A DNA stretch of 53,561 bases, from assembly GCA_030837785.1 (NCBI GenBank), contig JAUQYA010000015.1, positions 1 through 53,561 of the forward strand, written 5' to 3'. The position numbers were made by a program, and so were the translations under genes. How positions within the stretch are numbered: the stretch's first letter is position 1; every line of letters begins with the position of its first letter. Shown one piece after another: positions 31,215 to 40,060 of the stretch. The notes beneath the pieces are model-generated. The model saw only the letters and a program-made list of their open reading frames with translations, searched no databases and was not told the DNA's origin. Origin of the DNA: Albidovulum sp. (GTDB lineage: Bacteria; Pseudomonadota; Alphaproteobacteria; Rhodobacterales; Rhodobacteraceae).

Positions 31215-32087
31215 TCAGGGCCGCGCCGCCTCGCCGGCGACCTCGAAGAAGGCGTGCACCAGCTTGCCGTTGCGGCGTTCGCGCAGGCAGATCAGCGCCT
31301 CGTCCATCCTGACGCCCTCGGTCCCCGCCACCGGGATCGCAACCAGCCGCGCATCCTCGCCGAACTCGGCGGCGGAGACGAAGCCGACGCCGGCCCCCGA
31401 GGCGACGATCTCGCGCACCGCCTCGCGCCCCTCGGCCTCGATCGCCGGGTGGAGCCGGGTCCCCGCCGCGCTTGCCGCCTCCTCGAGCTTGGCGCGGGTG
31501 CGCGACCCGCGTTCGCGGAAGACGAGCGGATGGCGCGCCAGCTGGTCGAAAGTCAGGACCTTTTCCCCGGCGAGCGGATGGTGCAGCGCCACGAAGGCAA
31601 TGATCGGCGCCGAACTCAGGTGGACATGCTCGAAGTCCCTCGTCTCCGGCACCGAACCGATGACGCCGAGGTCGGCCTCGTATCGGTAGAGGCTTTCGAT
31701 GATGGTTTCGGTGTTGCCCGCCCGGACGGTGATGCGCACACCGGGATACCGCTGCCGGAAGGTGCCGAGGATGTTCAGCAGGTGGTGGGCAGCGTCGGCG
31801 ACGATCCGCAACGTGCCCGAGCGAAGCGCGCGCGTCTCCGACAGAAGGTCCAGCGCCTGCTGTTCGTTGTCGAAAAGACGACGGGTGATTTCCAGCAGCC
31901 GCTCCCCCGTGGGCGTCAGGATGACCTGTTTCTTGTGACGGTTGAACAGAAGGACATCGTATTCCTCCTCGAGCTTGCGCACCTGGTCCGAGATCGCCGG
32001 CTGGGTCAGCCGAAGCTCTTCGGCCGCGCGCGAGAAGCCGCCGCAGATGGCGACGTTGTGGAAGGCGCGAAGCTGGACATAGCGCAT
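31215..32087 (-). CDS. LysR family transcriptional regulator of the AEP cluster
   Basis: A 290-residue LysR regulator. HTH residues 1-60: YVQLRAFHNVAICGGFSRAA, RLTQPAISDQVRKLEEEYDV and LLFNRHKKQVILTPTGERLL. The effector domain begins RSGTLRIVADAAHHLLNILG and includes TETIIESLYRYEADLGVIGS and EGREAVREIVASGAGVGFVS. It is divergent from phnW with 235 bases between, the usual place for an AEP-responsive activator; LysR regulators next to phnW are common in AEP operons. The same gene leads the LysR-DeoR-FAD/GcvT run. Start at 32087 gives the standard N-terminus. Confidence 0.9.
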   Translation of the reverse strand: MRYVQLRAFHNVAICGGFSRAAEELRLTQPAISDQVRKLEEEYDVLLFNRHKKQVILTPTGERLLEITRRLFDNEQQALDLLSETRALRSGTLRIVADAAHHLLNILGTFRQRYPGVRITVRAGNTETIIESLYRYEADLGVIGSVPETRDFEHVHLSSAPIIAFVALHHPLAGEKVLTFDQLARHPLVFRERGSRTRAKLEEAASAAGTRLHPAIEAEGREAVREIVASGAGVGFVSAAEFGEDARLVAIPVAGTEGVRMDEALICLRERRNGKLVHAFFEVAGEAARP

Positions 32088-32244
32088 GACCGGAGCGGCC
32101 TTTCATCGGGAAATATTATGTAGCCACGCAAAGTAACGATCTGATCTATGGGATGCAATACCGGGCGGAAGGGCGCGCTCTTCCGGGCCACCCCCGCAGC
32201 CGGAAGCGGGCCGTGGCCAGAGGACCACAGTGGAATTGATAGAA

Positions 32245-32266
32245 GGATATGAAATAACGATTTTAC
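32245..32266. promoter_or_regulatory. GGATAT...GATTTTAC element upstream of phnW
   Basis: GGATAT (32245-32250) and GATTTTAC (32259-32266) lie in an AT-rich patch 57-78 bases before phnW. The same two words, with a 4-base longer gap, recur before aepX at 37660-37685. The shared pair may be the binding site of the LysR regulator at 31215-32087 or part of a common promoter. The rest of the 32088-32322 gap holds only GC-rich imperfect hairpins (for example GGAAG...CTTCC near 32168-32188). Confidence 0.4.
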
Positions 32267-32322
32267 GAATATAACTCTCCATGCGATACGAAGGCGAACC
32301 ATCTCCGGCATCAGGAGCAGCC

Positions 32323-33510
32323 ATGTCGACCTCCGCCCCGCCCCTTCCGTCGCCGCGCCTTGGCGAGCCCTATCTGCTGACGCCCGGTCCGCTGACGACG
32401 GCCTATGAGGTGAAGGAAGCGATGCTGCGCGACTGGGGGTCCTGGGACGCCGACTTCCGCGCCCTGACCAGATCGCTCTGCGACCAGCTCGTCGCCCTTG
32501 CCGGCGACAGCAAGGGAGAGTTCGCCTGCGTGCCGATGCAGGGGTCCGGGTCCTACTGCGTCGAGGCGATGCTCGGCAGCTTCGTGCCGCGGGACGGCAA
32601 GGTGCTGGTGCTGGCGAACGGCGCTTACGGCCTGCGCGCCGCCGAGACGATGAAATACCTCGGCCGCGCCTGCACGCTGATCGACAAGGGCGACTACCTG
32701 CCGCCGCGCGGGGACGAGGTGGGAGCGGCCCTCGACGCCGATCCGGCGATCACCCATGTCATCGCCATCCACTGCGAGACCTCGTCGGGTATCCTCAACC
32801 CGGTCGCGGAGATTTCCGAGGCGGTCTATGCGCGCGGACGCAAGCTCCTGATCGACTCGATGTCGGCCTTCGGGGCGATCGACCTCGACGTCAACCGCAT
32901 CCGCTACGAGGCGATGGTGTCCTCGGCCAACAAGTGCATCGAGGGCGTGCCGGGCTTCGGCTTCGTGATCGCCCGCAAGACCGAGCTGGAGGCGGCCAAG
33001 GGCAACAGCCATTCCCTCTCGCTCGACGTTCATGCGCAATGGGCGAGCATGGTCAAGACCGGCCAGTGGCGCTACACGCCGCCCACCCATGTCGTCGCCG
33101 CCTTCCTCGAGGCGCTGCGCATCCATGCGGCCGAGGGCGGCGTCGCCGGCCGTGGCGCGCGCTACACGAAAAACCGCGACGTGATGGTGGCGGGGATGCG
33201 CGCGCTCGGCTTCGAGACGCTGCTGAAGGACCGCTGGCTCAGCCCGATCATCGTCACCTTCTTCTGCCCGGCCGATCCGAAGTTCGTCTTCACCGACTTC
33301 TATGACCGGATGAAGGCCAAGGGCTTCATCATCTATCCGGGCAAGCTGACCGTGGTCGACAGTTTCCGCATCGGCTGCATCGGCCGGATGGACGAGCATG
33401 TCATGCGCAAGGTCGTCAAGGCGGCCGGCGAGGCGCTGGCCGAAATGGGCGTCACCTCCGCCGCGCCGCCGGCGGCGGCGCTGGAGGAACGCGCGAAACT
33501 TGCCGCCTGA
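32323..33510 (+). CDS. phnW: 2-aminoethylphosphonate-pyruvate transaminase
   Basis: A 395-residue class V PLP transaminase that converts AEP and pyruvate to phosphonoacetaldehyde and alanine. Markers are EPYLLTPGPLTTAYEVKEAM and LRDWGSWDADFRALTRS, characteristic of PhnW, then CVPMQGSGSYCVEAMLGSFV, the PLP Asp in LLIDSMSAFGAIDLDV (Asp178) and the Schiff-base Lys in VSSANKCIEGVPGFGFV (Lys204). The C-terminus has GFIIYPGKLTVVDSFRIGCI, typical of the family. CAGGAG precedes the ATG at 32323; an upstream in-frame ATG at 32281 lacks this. It is the first gene of the phosphonate operon, followed by phnA 33 bases later. Confidence 0.95.
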   Translation: MSTSAPPLPSPRLGEPYLLTPGPLTTAYEVKEAMLRDWGSWDADFRALTRSLCDQLVALAGDSKGEFACVPMQGSGSYCVEAMLGSFVPRDGKVLVLANGAYGLRAAETMKYLGRACTLIDKGDYLPPRGDEVGAALDADPAITHVIAIHCETSSGILNPVAEISEAVYARGRKLLIDSMSAFGAIDLDVNRIRYEAMVSSANKCIEGVPGFGFVIARKTELEAAKGNSHSLSLDVHAQWASMVKTGQWRYTPPTHVVAAFLEALRIHAAEGGVAGRGARYTKNRDVMVAGMRALGFETLLKDRWLSPIIVTFFCPADPKFVFTDFYDRMKAKGFIIYPGKLTVVDSFRIGCIGRMDEHVMRKVVKAAGEALAEMGVTSAAPPAAALEERAKLAA

Positions 33511-33543
33511 CGCGGCGCCCCGAATCCGACGGAAGGACCAGAG

Positions 33544-34794
33544 ATGAACCTGCACACCCGCGCCCCCGTGACGGCGAACGACCGCGCCTATCCCTGGCCG
33601 AAGGTGCCCGCCGTGGCGATCTGCCTCGACGGCTGCGAACCGGCCTATCTTGAGGTGGCGATCGCCGAGGGGCTGATGCCGACGCTGCGGCGGATGCGCG
33701 AGACCGGGACCGACCGGCTGGCGCATTCGGTGATCCCCTCCTTCACCAACCCCAACAACCTCTCGATCGCCACCGGCCGCCCGCCGAGCGTCCACGGCAT
33801 CTGCGGCAACTACCTCTACGAGCCGGAAACCGGGCAGGAGGTGATGATGAACGACGTGCGCTTCCTGCGCGCGCCGACGGTCTTCGCCAAGTTCCACGAG
33901 GCCGGCGCCCGCGTCGCGGTGGTGACCGCGAAGGACAAGCTCAGGGCGCTTCTCGGCGCGGGGCTGACCTTCGGCGACGACCGGGCGATCTGCTTTTCCT
34001 CGGAACGGTCGGACAAGGCGACGAAGGCCGAAAACGGGATCGAGAACGCCTCGAAGTGGCTCGGCCGGCCGGTGCCCGAGGTCTATTCGGCCGACCTGTC
34101 GGAATTCGTCTTCGCCGCCGGCGTCAAGCTCCTGAAGGAGTGGAAGCCGGACGTGATGTATCTGTCGACGACCGACTACATCCAGCACAAGTTCGCGCCC
34201 GAACAGCAGGGCGCCAAGGACTTCTACGCGATGTTCGACCGCTATCTGGCCGAACTCGACGCGCTTGGCGCCGCGATCGTCGTGACCGCCGACCACGGCA
34301 TGAAGCCCAAGCACAAGGCCGACGGCACGCCTGCCGTCATCTATGTGCAGGACATGCTGGACGGCTGGCTCGGCAAGGATGCCGCGCGTGTCATCCTGCC
34401 GATCACCGACCCTTACGTCGTCCACCACGGCGCGCTCGGCTCCTTCGCCACGGCCTACCTGCCGGATGGTGCGGACCGGGCCGCGATCATGGCCCGGCTC
34501 GCGGCGCTGCCGGGGCTGACCCTGGTCATCGACCGCGACGCGGCGGTGCGGCGGTTCGAGCTTCCGGCCGACCGGATCGGCGACATCGTGATGATCTCGG
34601 GCGAGACCATGACGATCGGCACCTCGGCCCATCGTCATGACCTTGCCGCGCTGAAGGAGCCCCTGCGCAGCCACGGCGGCCTGACCGAGCAGGAGGTGCC
34701 GTTCATCGTCAACCGCAGGATCGACCTGCCGGACGCGCCGGTCCTGCGCAACTTCGATGCCTTCCTCTATGCCTGCACCGCGGCGGCGCTGTGA
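33544..34794 (+). CDS. phnA: Phosphonoacetate hydrolase
   Basis: A 416-residue alkaline-phosphatase-superfamily hydrolase that cleaves the C-P bond of phosphonoacetate to acetate and phosphate, using two zinc ions. Metal and nucleophile motifs are visible: VAICLDGCEPAYLE (Asp29), SFTNPNNLSIATGRPPS with nucleophile Thr68, LSTTDYIQHKFAPEQQGAKD (Asp and His), VTADHGMKPKH and PLRSHGGLTEQEVPF. This is the PhnA of AEP degradation, not the unrelated E. coli PhnA. It lies between phnW and phnY; the intervals are 33 bases and a near contact, so all are one transcript. Confidence 0.95.
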   Translation: MNLHTRAPVTANDRAYPWPKVPAVAICLDGCEPAYLEVAIAEGLMPTLRRMRETGTDRLAHSVIPSFTNPNNLSIATGRPPSVHGICGNYLYEPETGQEVMMNDVRFLRAPTVFAKFHEAGARVAVVTAKDKLRALLGAGLTFGDDRAICFSSERSDKATKAENGIENASKWLGRPVPEVYSADLSEFVFAAGVKLLKEWKPDVMYLSTTDYIQHKFAPEQQGAKDFYAMFDRYLAELDALGAAIVVTADHGMKPKHKADGTPAVIYVQDMLDGWLGKDAARVILPITDPYVVHHGALGSFATAYLPDGADRAAIMARLAALPGLTLVIDRDAAVRRFELPADRIGDIVMISGETMTIGTSAHRHDLAALKEPLRSHGGLTEQEVPFIVNRRIDLPDAPVLRNFDAFLYACTAAAL

Positions 34795-34810
34795 CATGAA
34801 GGACCATGCG

Positions 34811-36259
34811 ATGACGAAGATCGAGGTGCGGCACGAGGGCATGCGGATCGGCGGCGAGACGGTCTTCACCGACCGGGTGATCGAGGTCCGCTATCCCTAT
34901 ACCGGCGAGGTGGTGGGCACCGTCCCGGCCGGCACCGCCGAACATGCGGCCCGTGCCTTCGCCATCGCGGCGGCCTACCGCTCGAAGCTGACCCGCTACG
35001 AGCGGAGCCAGATCCTGAAGCGGGCGGGCGAGCTGATCGGCGAGCGGCGGGACTATCTGGCCAAGTGGCTGGTGCTGGAGCTCGGCATCTGCTGGCAGCA
35101 CGCGGTCTACGAGACGAAGCGGGCGCAGGATGTCTATACCTTCGCGGCGGCGCAGGCGCTGAACGACGACGGCCAGATCTTCTCCTGCGACCTCACCCAC
35201 AACGGCAAGGACCGCAAGATCTACACCAAGCGCGAGCCGGTGCGCGCGATCAGCGCGATCACGCCCTTCAACCATCCCTTGAACATGGTCAGCCACAAGG
35301 TCGCGCCCTCGATCGCCACCAACAACTGCATGGTCTGCAAGCCGACCGAACTGACGCCGCTGACGGCGCTGGCGCTCGCCGACATCCTCTACGAGGCCGG
35401 GCTGCCGCCCGAGATGTTCCAGGTGGTGACCGGGCTGCCCGCCGACATCGGCGACGAGATGATCACCAACGAGAACATCGACATCATCACCTTCACCGGC
35501 GGCGTGCCGGTCGGCAAGATGATCGCGGCGAAGGCGGTCTACAAGCGCCAGGCGCTGGAACTTGGGGGGAACGACCCCCTCATCATCCTCAACGACCTCG
35601 ACGACGCCGATCTCGACAAGGCGGCGACCATCGCGGTGGCGGGTGCGACTGGCAACTCGGGCCAGCGCTGCACCGCCGTCAAGCGCATCCTCGTGCAGGA
35701 AAGCGTGGCCGACCGGTTCGTGCCAAAGGTGCTGGAGAAGGCGAAGGCGCTGAAGTTCGGCGACCCGATGGACCCGGCGACCGAGTTGGGCTGCGTCATC
35801 CACGAGAAGGCGGCGGCGCTGTTTGAAAGGCGCGTCTACATGGCCGCCGAGCGCGGCGCGAAGGTGCTTTACGACCCCGGCCGCCGCGGCGCGCTCCTGC
35901 CGCCGATCGTCGTCGACCATGTGCCCCACGACAGCGAGCTTGTGATGGAGGAGACCTTCGGCCCGATCGTGCCGGTCGTGCGGGTTCCCGATGACGATGC
36001 CGAGGTCATGCGCATCTCGAACTCCACCCCCTTCGGCCTGTCGTCCGGCGTCTGCACCAACGACTTCCGCCGGATGCAGGCCTTCATCGAGGGGCTCGAC
36101 GTCGGCACCGTCAACATCTGGGAACAGCCCGGCTACCGGATCGAGACCTCGCCCTTCGGCGGCATCAAGGACAGCGGCAATGGCGTCAAGGAAGGCGTCA
36201 CCGAGGCGATGAGGTTCTTCACCAACGTCAAGACCTATTCGCTGCCGTGGCCGCGGTGA
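34811..36259 (+). CDS. phnY: Phosphonoacetaldehyde dehydrogenase
   Basis: A 482-residue aldehyde dehydrogenase that oxidises phosphonoacetaldehyde to phosphonoacetate with NAD. The active site has SAITPFNHPLNMVSHK (Asn154), ALELGGNDPLIIL (Glu250) and GNSGQRCTAVKRILVQ with catalytic Cys287. The C-terminal EETFGPIVPVVRV is typical. The order phnW-phnA-phnY, together with the Cys/Glu spacing, matches the PhnY described for Sinorhizobium. AAGGA before the ATG at 34811 supports that start; ATG 34796, one base after the phnA stop, is the alternative. Confidence 0.94.
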   Translation: MTKIEVRHEGMRIGGETVFTDRVIEVRYPYTGEVVGTVPAGTAEHAARAFAIAAAYRSKLTRYERSQILKRAGELIGERRDYLAKWLVLELGICWQHAVYETKRAQDVYTFAAAQALNDDGQIFSCDLTHNGKDRKIYTKREPVRAISAITPFNHPLNMVSHKVAPSIATNNCMVCKPTELTPLTALALADILYEAGLPPEMFQVVTGLPADIGDEMITNENIDIITFTGGVPVGKMIAAKAVYKRQALELGGNDPLIILNDLDDADLDKAATIAVAGATGNSGQRCTAVKRILVQESVADRFVPKVLEKAKALKFGDPMDPATELGCVIHEKAAALFERRVYMAAERGAKVLYDPGRRGALLPPIVVDHVPHDSELVMEETFGPIVPVVRVPDDDAEVMRISNSTPFGLSSGVCTNDFRRMQAFIEGLDVGTVNIWEQPGYRIETSPFGGIKDSGNGVKEGVTEAMRFFTNVKTYSLPWPR

Positions 36260-36267
36260 CCGCCCGG

Positions 36268-37629
36268 ATGGAGAGGGAGACGATCACCCATACCGAGGGG
36301 GAATCCAACACCTCCGCGGCGCGCGCGGCCTGGGCGGCGAGGCACCCGGACGAGGCGACGAAGGCGCTTCTCGGCCGCGATGCGGAGGCCTTCCTGCACC
36401 AGTCGCTCTCCTCCCCCTGCCTGTCCACCATCGCCCGGGCGGAGGGCATCTGGATCGAGGACACCGCCGGGCGGCGGTTCATGGATTTCCACGGCAATTC
36501 CGTCCATCACATCGGCTACGGCCACCCCCGCGTGGTCGCGGCGATCAAGGACCAGCTCGACCGGCTGAGTTTCTCTCCCCGCCGCTTCACCAACGAGGTT
36601 TCGGTCCAACTGGCCGAGGAGCTGGGACGCATCTCGCCCGGCGATCTCGGCAAGGTGCTGTTCACCACCGGCGGCTCCGACGCCAACGAGGTGGCGCTGC
36701 GGCTCGCCCGGGCGGCGACCGGGCGGTTCAAGACGCTGAGCTTCTGGGACGCCTTCCACGGCGCGGGCTTCGGCGCCGCGAGCGTCGGCGGCGAGGCGAC
36801 GTTCCGCAGCCACATCGCCGGGCCGCTCCTGCCCGGCGCCGAGCATGTCGCCCCCTTCAACTGCTACCGCTGCGCCTATGGCCATCCGGGGCCGGAGACC
36901 TGCGCGCTCGCCTGCGCGACGATGGTCGACTACGTGCTGGAGCGGGAAGGGGATGTCGCCGCCGTCATCGCCGAACCGATGCGGGCCGTGCCGGTCGTGC
37001 CGCCGCCCGGCTACTGGCGCGCGGTGCGCGAGGCCTGCGACTGTCACGGCGCGCTCCTGATCATGGACGAGATCCCGACCGGGCTCGGCAAGACCGGACG
37101 GATGTTCGCCTTCGAGCATGACGGGATCGTGCCCGACATCGTGACGCTGGGGAAATCGCTCGGCGGCGGCATCCTTCCGATCGCCGCCGTCGTCGCCCGG
37201 CGCGACCTTGACGTCGCCGGCGATTTCGCAATCGGCCATTACACCCACGAGAAGAACCCGGTGACGGCACGCGCCGCGCTCGAGACGCTTGCCGTGATCC
37301 GTGACGAGGGGCTGGTCGAGAGGGCGGCGGAGCTGGGGCGCCACGCGCTCGACCGGCTCGGCGAGGCGCTGGCGGGGAGCGCGGTTGTCGGCGACATCCG
37401 CGGCCGTGGGCTGATGTTCGGGGTGGAGATCGTCGGGGACCGGGCAACCAAGGCGCCCGACCAGGCCGCGGCGGAACGGATCTACTATCGCTGCCTGGGG
37501 GCCGGGCTGAGTTTCAAGATCAGCGCCGGCTCGGTCCTGACGCTCTCTCCGCCGCTGGTCATCACCCGCGGCGAGCTTGACCGCGCGCTCGACATCGTCG
37601 TGGCGGCGATCGCCGGGGAAACGGCATGA
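36268..37629 (+). CDS. pbfA: Class III PLP enzyme, probable (R)-1-hydroxy-2-aminoethylphosphonate ammonia-lyase
   Basis: A 453-residue fold-type I PLP protein. It begins EGESNTSAARAAWAARHPDE and LLGRDAEAFLHQSLSSPCL, a start I recognise from PbfA, then FMDFHGNSVHHIGYGHPRVV, FSPRRFTNEVSVQLAEELG, and FWDAFHGAGFGAASVGGEAT. PLP contacts are LLIMDEIPTGLGKTG (Asp267) and VTLGKSLGGGILPIAA (Lys296). Three Cys motifs (NCYRCAYGHPGPETCALAC) are a further PbfA-like feature. PbfA eliminates ammonia from (R)-1-hydroxy-AEP to give phosphonoacetaldehyde, feeding PhnY and PhnA and extending the pathway beyond AEP. A transaminase function is the alternative. It starts 8 bases after phnY; GTG 36247, overlapping phnY, is less likely. 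Confidence 0.82.
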   Translation: MERETITHTEGESNTSAARAAWAARHPDEATKALLGRDAEAFLHQSLSSPCLSTIARAEGIWIEDTAGRRFMDFHGNSVHHIGYGHPRVVAAIKDQLDRLSFSPRRFTNEVSVQLAEELGRISPGDLGKVLFTTGGSDANEVALRLARAATGRFKTLSFWDAFHGAGFGAASVGGEATFRSHIAGPLLPGAEHVAPFNCYRCAYGHPGPETCALACATMVDYVLEREGDVAAVIAEPMRAVPVVPPPGYWRAVREACDCHGALLIMDEIPTGLGKTGRMFAFEHDGIVPDIVTLGKSLGGGILPIAAVVARRDLDVAGDFAIGHYTHEKNPVTARAALETLAVIRDEGLVERAAELGRHALDRLGEALAGSAVVGDIRGRGLMFGVEIVGDRATKAPDQAAAERIYYRCLGAGLSFKISAGSVLTLSPPLVITRGELDRALDIVVAAIAGETA

Positions 37630-37659
37630 CCGCGCCCGCAATCCATCGTCTGGGATTAT

Positions 37660-37685
37660 GGATATATATGATAAATAGATTTTAC
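37660..37685. promoter_or_regulatory. GGATAT...GATTTTAC element upstream of the AEP transporter
   Basis: In the 198-base gap before aepX an AT-rich patch contains GGATAT (37660-37665) and GATTTTAC (37678-37685), both also found before phnW. Around the second word TAAATA-N5-TACTTA forms an imperfect inverted repeat (37672-37688). A shared regulator for import and breakdown is the likely meaning. No hairpin terminator is evident after pbfA, so the transporter may also be reached by read-through. Confidence 0.4.
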
Positions 37686-37827
37686 TTATTGATCGACGCT
37701 CCGCAAACTCGACTGACGAGGATGCGCCGGGTCATCCGGCTGTCATCGTCGGGCACTACCAAAGAGAAGATGCCCGAGGCGTTCGGACGCTGACGGGACG
37801 ACCACCGCACCCAACATCGAGGACAAC

Positions 37828-38850
37828 ATGCGCACAAGAACCTCCCTGGCTCTCGGAGCTCTCGCCATCGCCCTGAGCACCACGGCCCTGCGGGCCGAAA
37901 CCGAACTGACGGTCTATTCGGCCATCGAGGCGGAAGACCTCGAGCGCTACGCCGCGACCTTCAACGAGGACCATCCCGACATCAAGATCAACTGGGTCCG
38001 GGATTCCACCGGCGTCATCACCGCCAAGCTTCTGGCGGAAAAGAACAATCCGCAGGCCGACGTGGTCTGGGGCCTGGCCGCGACCTCGCTTCTCGTGCTC
38101 AAGACCGAGGGCATGCTGGAGCCCTACGCGCCGGCCGGCCTCGATGCGCTCGACCCGAGGTTCCGCGACACCGACACCCCGCCCTCCTGGGTGGGCATGG
38201 ACGCCTGGGTGGCCGCGATCTGCTACAACACGGTCGAGGGCGAGAAGCTCGGCCTCACGCCGCCGAAAAGCTGGGCGGACCTGACCAAGCCGGAATACGC
38301 CGGCCATATCGTCATGCCCAACCCGGCGTCATCGGGCACCGGCTTCCTCGACGTGTCGAGCTGGTTGCAGATGATGGGCGAGGAGGCCGGCTGGGCCTAC
38401 ATGGACGCGCTGCACAACAACATCGCGGCCTATACCCATTCCGGCTCCAAGCCCTGCAAGATGGCGGCCTCCGGCGAAACCGTGATGGGCGTCTCCTTCG
38501 CCTTCCGTGGCGCCAAGGAGAAGGCCAATGGCGCGCCCGTCGATATCATCATCCCCGAGGAGGGCATCGGCTGGGACATGGAGGCCTCGGCGATCATCGC
38601 CGGCACCGCCAATGCGGAGGCCGCGCAGGCACTCATCGACTGGTCGGTCACGCCGAAGGCCAGCGAGATGTATAACGTCGGCTATGCCGTCGTCGCCGTG
38701 CCGGGCGTCGCCAAGCCGGTCGAGCACTACCCGGCGAACGTGTCCGAGAAGATGATCGACAACGACTTCGAGTGGGCCGCGAACAACCGCGACGCCATCC
38801 TCGAGGAGTGGTCCAAGCGCTACGATTCCAAGTCGGAACCGAAGGGCTGA
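37828..38850 (+). CDS. aepX: Periplasmic 2-aminoethylphosphonate-binding protein
   Basis: A 340-residue exported solute-binding protein. The signal peptide covers residues 1-23 (SLALGALAIALSTTALRA). The mature protein reads ETELTVYSAIEAEDLERYAA, then WVRDSTGVITAKLLAEKNNP, ADVVWGLAATSLLVLKTEGM and HIVMPNPASSGTGFLDVSSW; the GTGxxxxxxxxE-like ligand loops are of the AEP binder class (TIGR03261/AepX-like). A conserved VSFAFRGAKEKANGAPVDII segment lies in the second lobe. It delivers AEP to the permease encoded two genes on. GAGGAC is 4 to 9 bases before the ATG. The name aepX follows a characterised AEP importer and rests on similarity and context. Confidence 0.88.
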   Translation: MRTRTSLALGALAIALSTTALRAETELTVYSAIEAEDLERYAATFNEDHPDIKINWVRDSTGVITAKLLAEKNNPQADVVWGLAATSLLVLKTEGMLEPYAPAGLDALDPRFRDTDTPPSWVGMDAWVAAICYNTVEGEKLGLTPPKSWADLTKPEYAGHIVMPNPASSGTGFLDVSSWLQMMGEEAGWAYMDALHNNIAAYTHSGSKPCKMAASGETVMGVSFAFRGAKEKANGAPVDIIIPEEGIGWDMEASAIIAGTANAEAAQALIDWSVTPKASEMYNVGYAVVAVPGVAKPVEHYPANVSEKMIDNDFEWAANNRDAILEEWSKRYDSKSEPKG

Positions 38851-38917
38851 ACCGCCTGGTCCTGCCGGGGCGCCGCTGGCCGGCGCGCCGGTCCTGAACA
38901 TCCCACCGGGGGATTGC

Positions 38918-40060
38918 ATGAACATGATGAACGTGGACGGAGCGCCTGTCGCGACCGCCGGGAGCGGCCTGCCCGATCCCTATCTGAAGATCGAAGGGCT
39001 GTGGAAGGCCTTCGGGGACTTCGTTGCCCTCAAGGATGTCTCGCTCCAGATCGCGAAGGGGGAGTTCATCTGCTTCCTCGGCCCGTCCGGCTGCGGCAAG
39101 ACCACGCTCCTGCGCGCGATCGCCGGGCTCGATCCGCAGAGTCGCGGCACGATCCGCCAGGGCGGGCGCGACATCTCCGGCCTGCCGGCCTCGCAGCGCG
39201 ACTACGGGATCGTCTTCCAGTCCTACGCGCTCTTTCCGAACCTGACGGTGGAGAAGAACATCGCCTTCGGGCTCGAGAACACCGGCCGCCCGAAGGCCGA
39301 GATCGCCGCGCGGGTGAGGGAACTGCTCGCGCTGGTGGGCCTGCCCGACCAGGCGGCGAAATATCCCGCCCAGCTTTCCGGCGGCCAGCAGCAGCGCATC
39401 GCGCTCGCCCGCGCCATCGCGATCAACCCCGGCCTGCTCCTCCTGGACGAGCCGCTGTCGGCGCTGGATGCCAAGGTGCGCGTCCATCTCAGGCATGAAA
39501 TCAAGGAGTTGCAGCGCAAGCTCGGGGTGACCACGATCATGGTGACCCATGACCAGGAAGAGGCGCTGTCGATGGCTGACCGCATCGTGGTGATGAACCA
39601 CGGCGTCATCGAACAGATCGGCACGTCGACCGAAATCTACCGCCACCCCGCCACGCTCTTCGTCGCCGATTTCATCGGCGAGACGAACCGCATCGCCACC
39701 ACCTGTTCAGGCGACGCCGTCAGGGTCGGCGAGACGGTCCTGCAGGCCCGCACCGAAGGGTTGGCCGACGGCACTCCCGTCACCGTGGCGGTCCGCCCCG
39801 AGGACGTCCTGCCCCATGCCGCCGGGCACGAGGCGACGCCGAAGCCCAACCACCTCAACGTCCGGATCGAGGCGATGGAATTCCTCGGCTCCTACTGGCG
39901 GACCCACCTTGCCAGCCCGGCGCTGGGAGGCACGCCGCTTGTCGCCAACTTCTCGATGAACGCGGTGCGCCGCTTCGCCCTGGAACCCGGCGGCGAAATG
40001 ACGGTGGAACTGCCGGCCGACCGGGTCATCGTGTTCCGGCGCGGAGGCGAGCATGGCTGA
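38918..40060 (+). CDS. aepV: ATP-binding protein of the AEP ABC importer
   Basis: A 380-residue importer ATPase. Walker A is GPSGCGKTT (55-63), Q-loop IVFQSYALFPNLTVEKNIAF, signature LSGGQQQRIALARAI, Walker B LLLLDEPLSALD and switch MVTHDQEEALSMAD. The C-terminal TOBE domain runs from about residue 245 (DFIGETNRIATTCSG onward) to the end. The same family is annotated elsewhere as phnT2. The stop overlaps the start of the permease gene by 8 bases. It is clearly different from the PotA-like ATPase at 10334. Confidence 0.88.
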   Translation: MNMMNVDGAPVATAGSGLPDPYLKIEGLWKAFGDFVALKDVSLQIAKGEFICFLGPSGCGKTTLLRAIAGLDPQSRGTIRQGGRDISGLPASQRDYGIVFQSYALFPNLTVEKNIAFGLENTGRPKAEIAARVRELLALVGLPDQAAKYPAQLSGGQQQRIALARAIAINPGLLLLDEPLSALDAKVRVHLRHEIKELQRKLGVTTIMVTHDQEEALSMADRIVVMNHGVIEQIGTSTEIYRHPATLFVADFIGETNRIATTCSGDAVRVGETVLQARTEGLADGTPVTVAVRPEDVLPHAAGHEATPKPNHLNVRIEAMEFLGSYWRTHLASPALGGTPLVANFSMNAVRRFALEPGGEMTVELPADRVIVFRRGGEHG

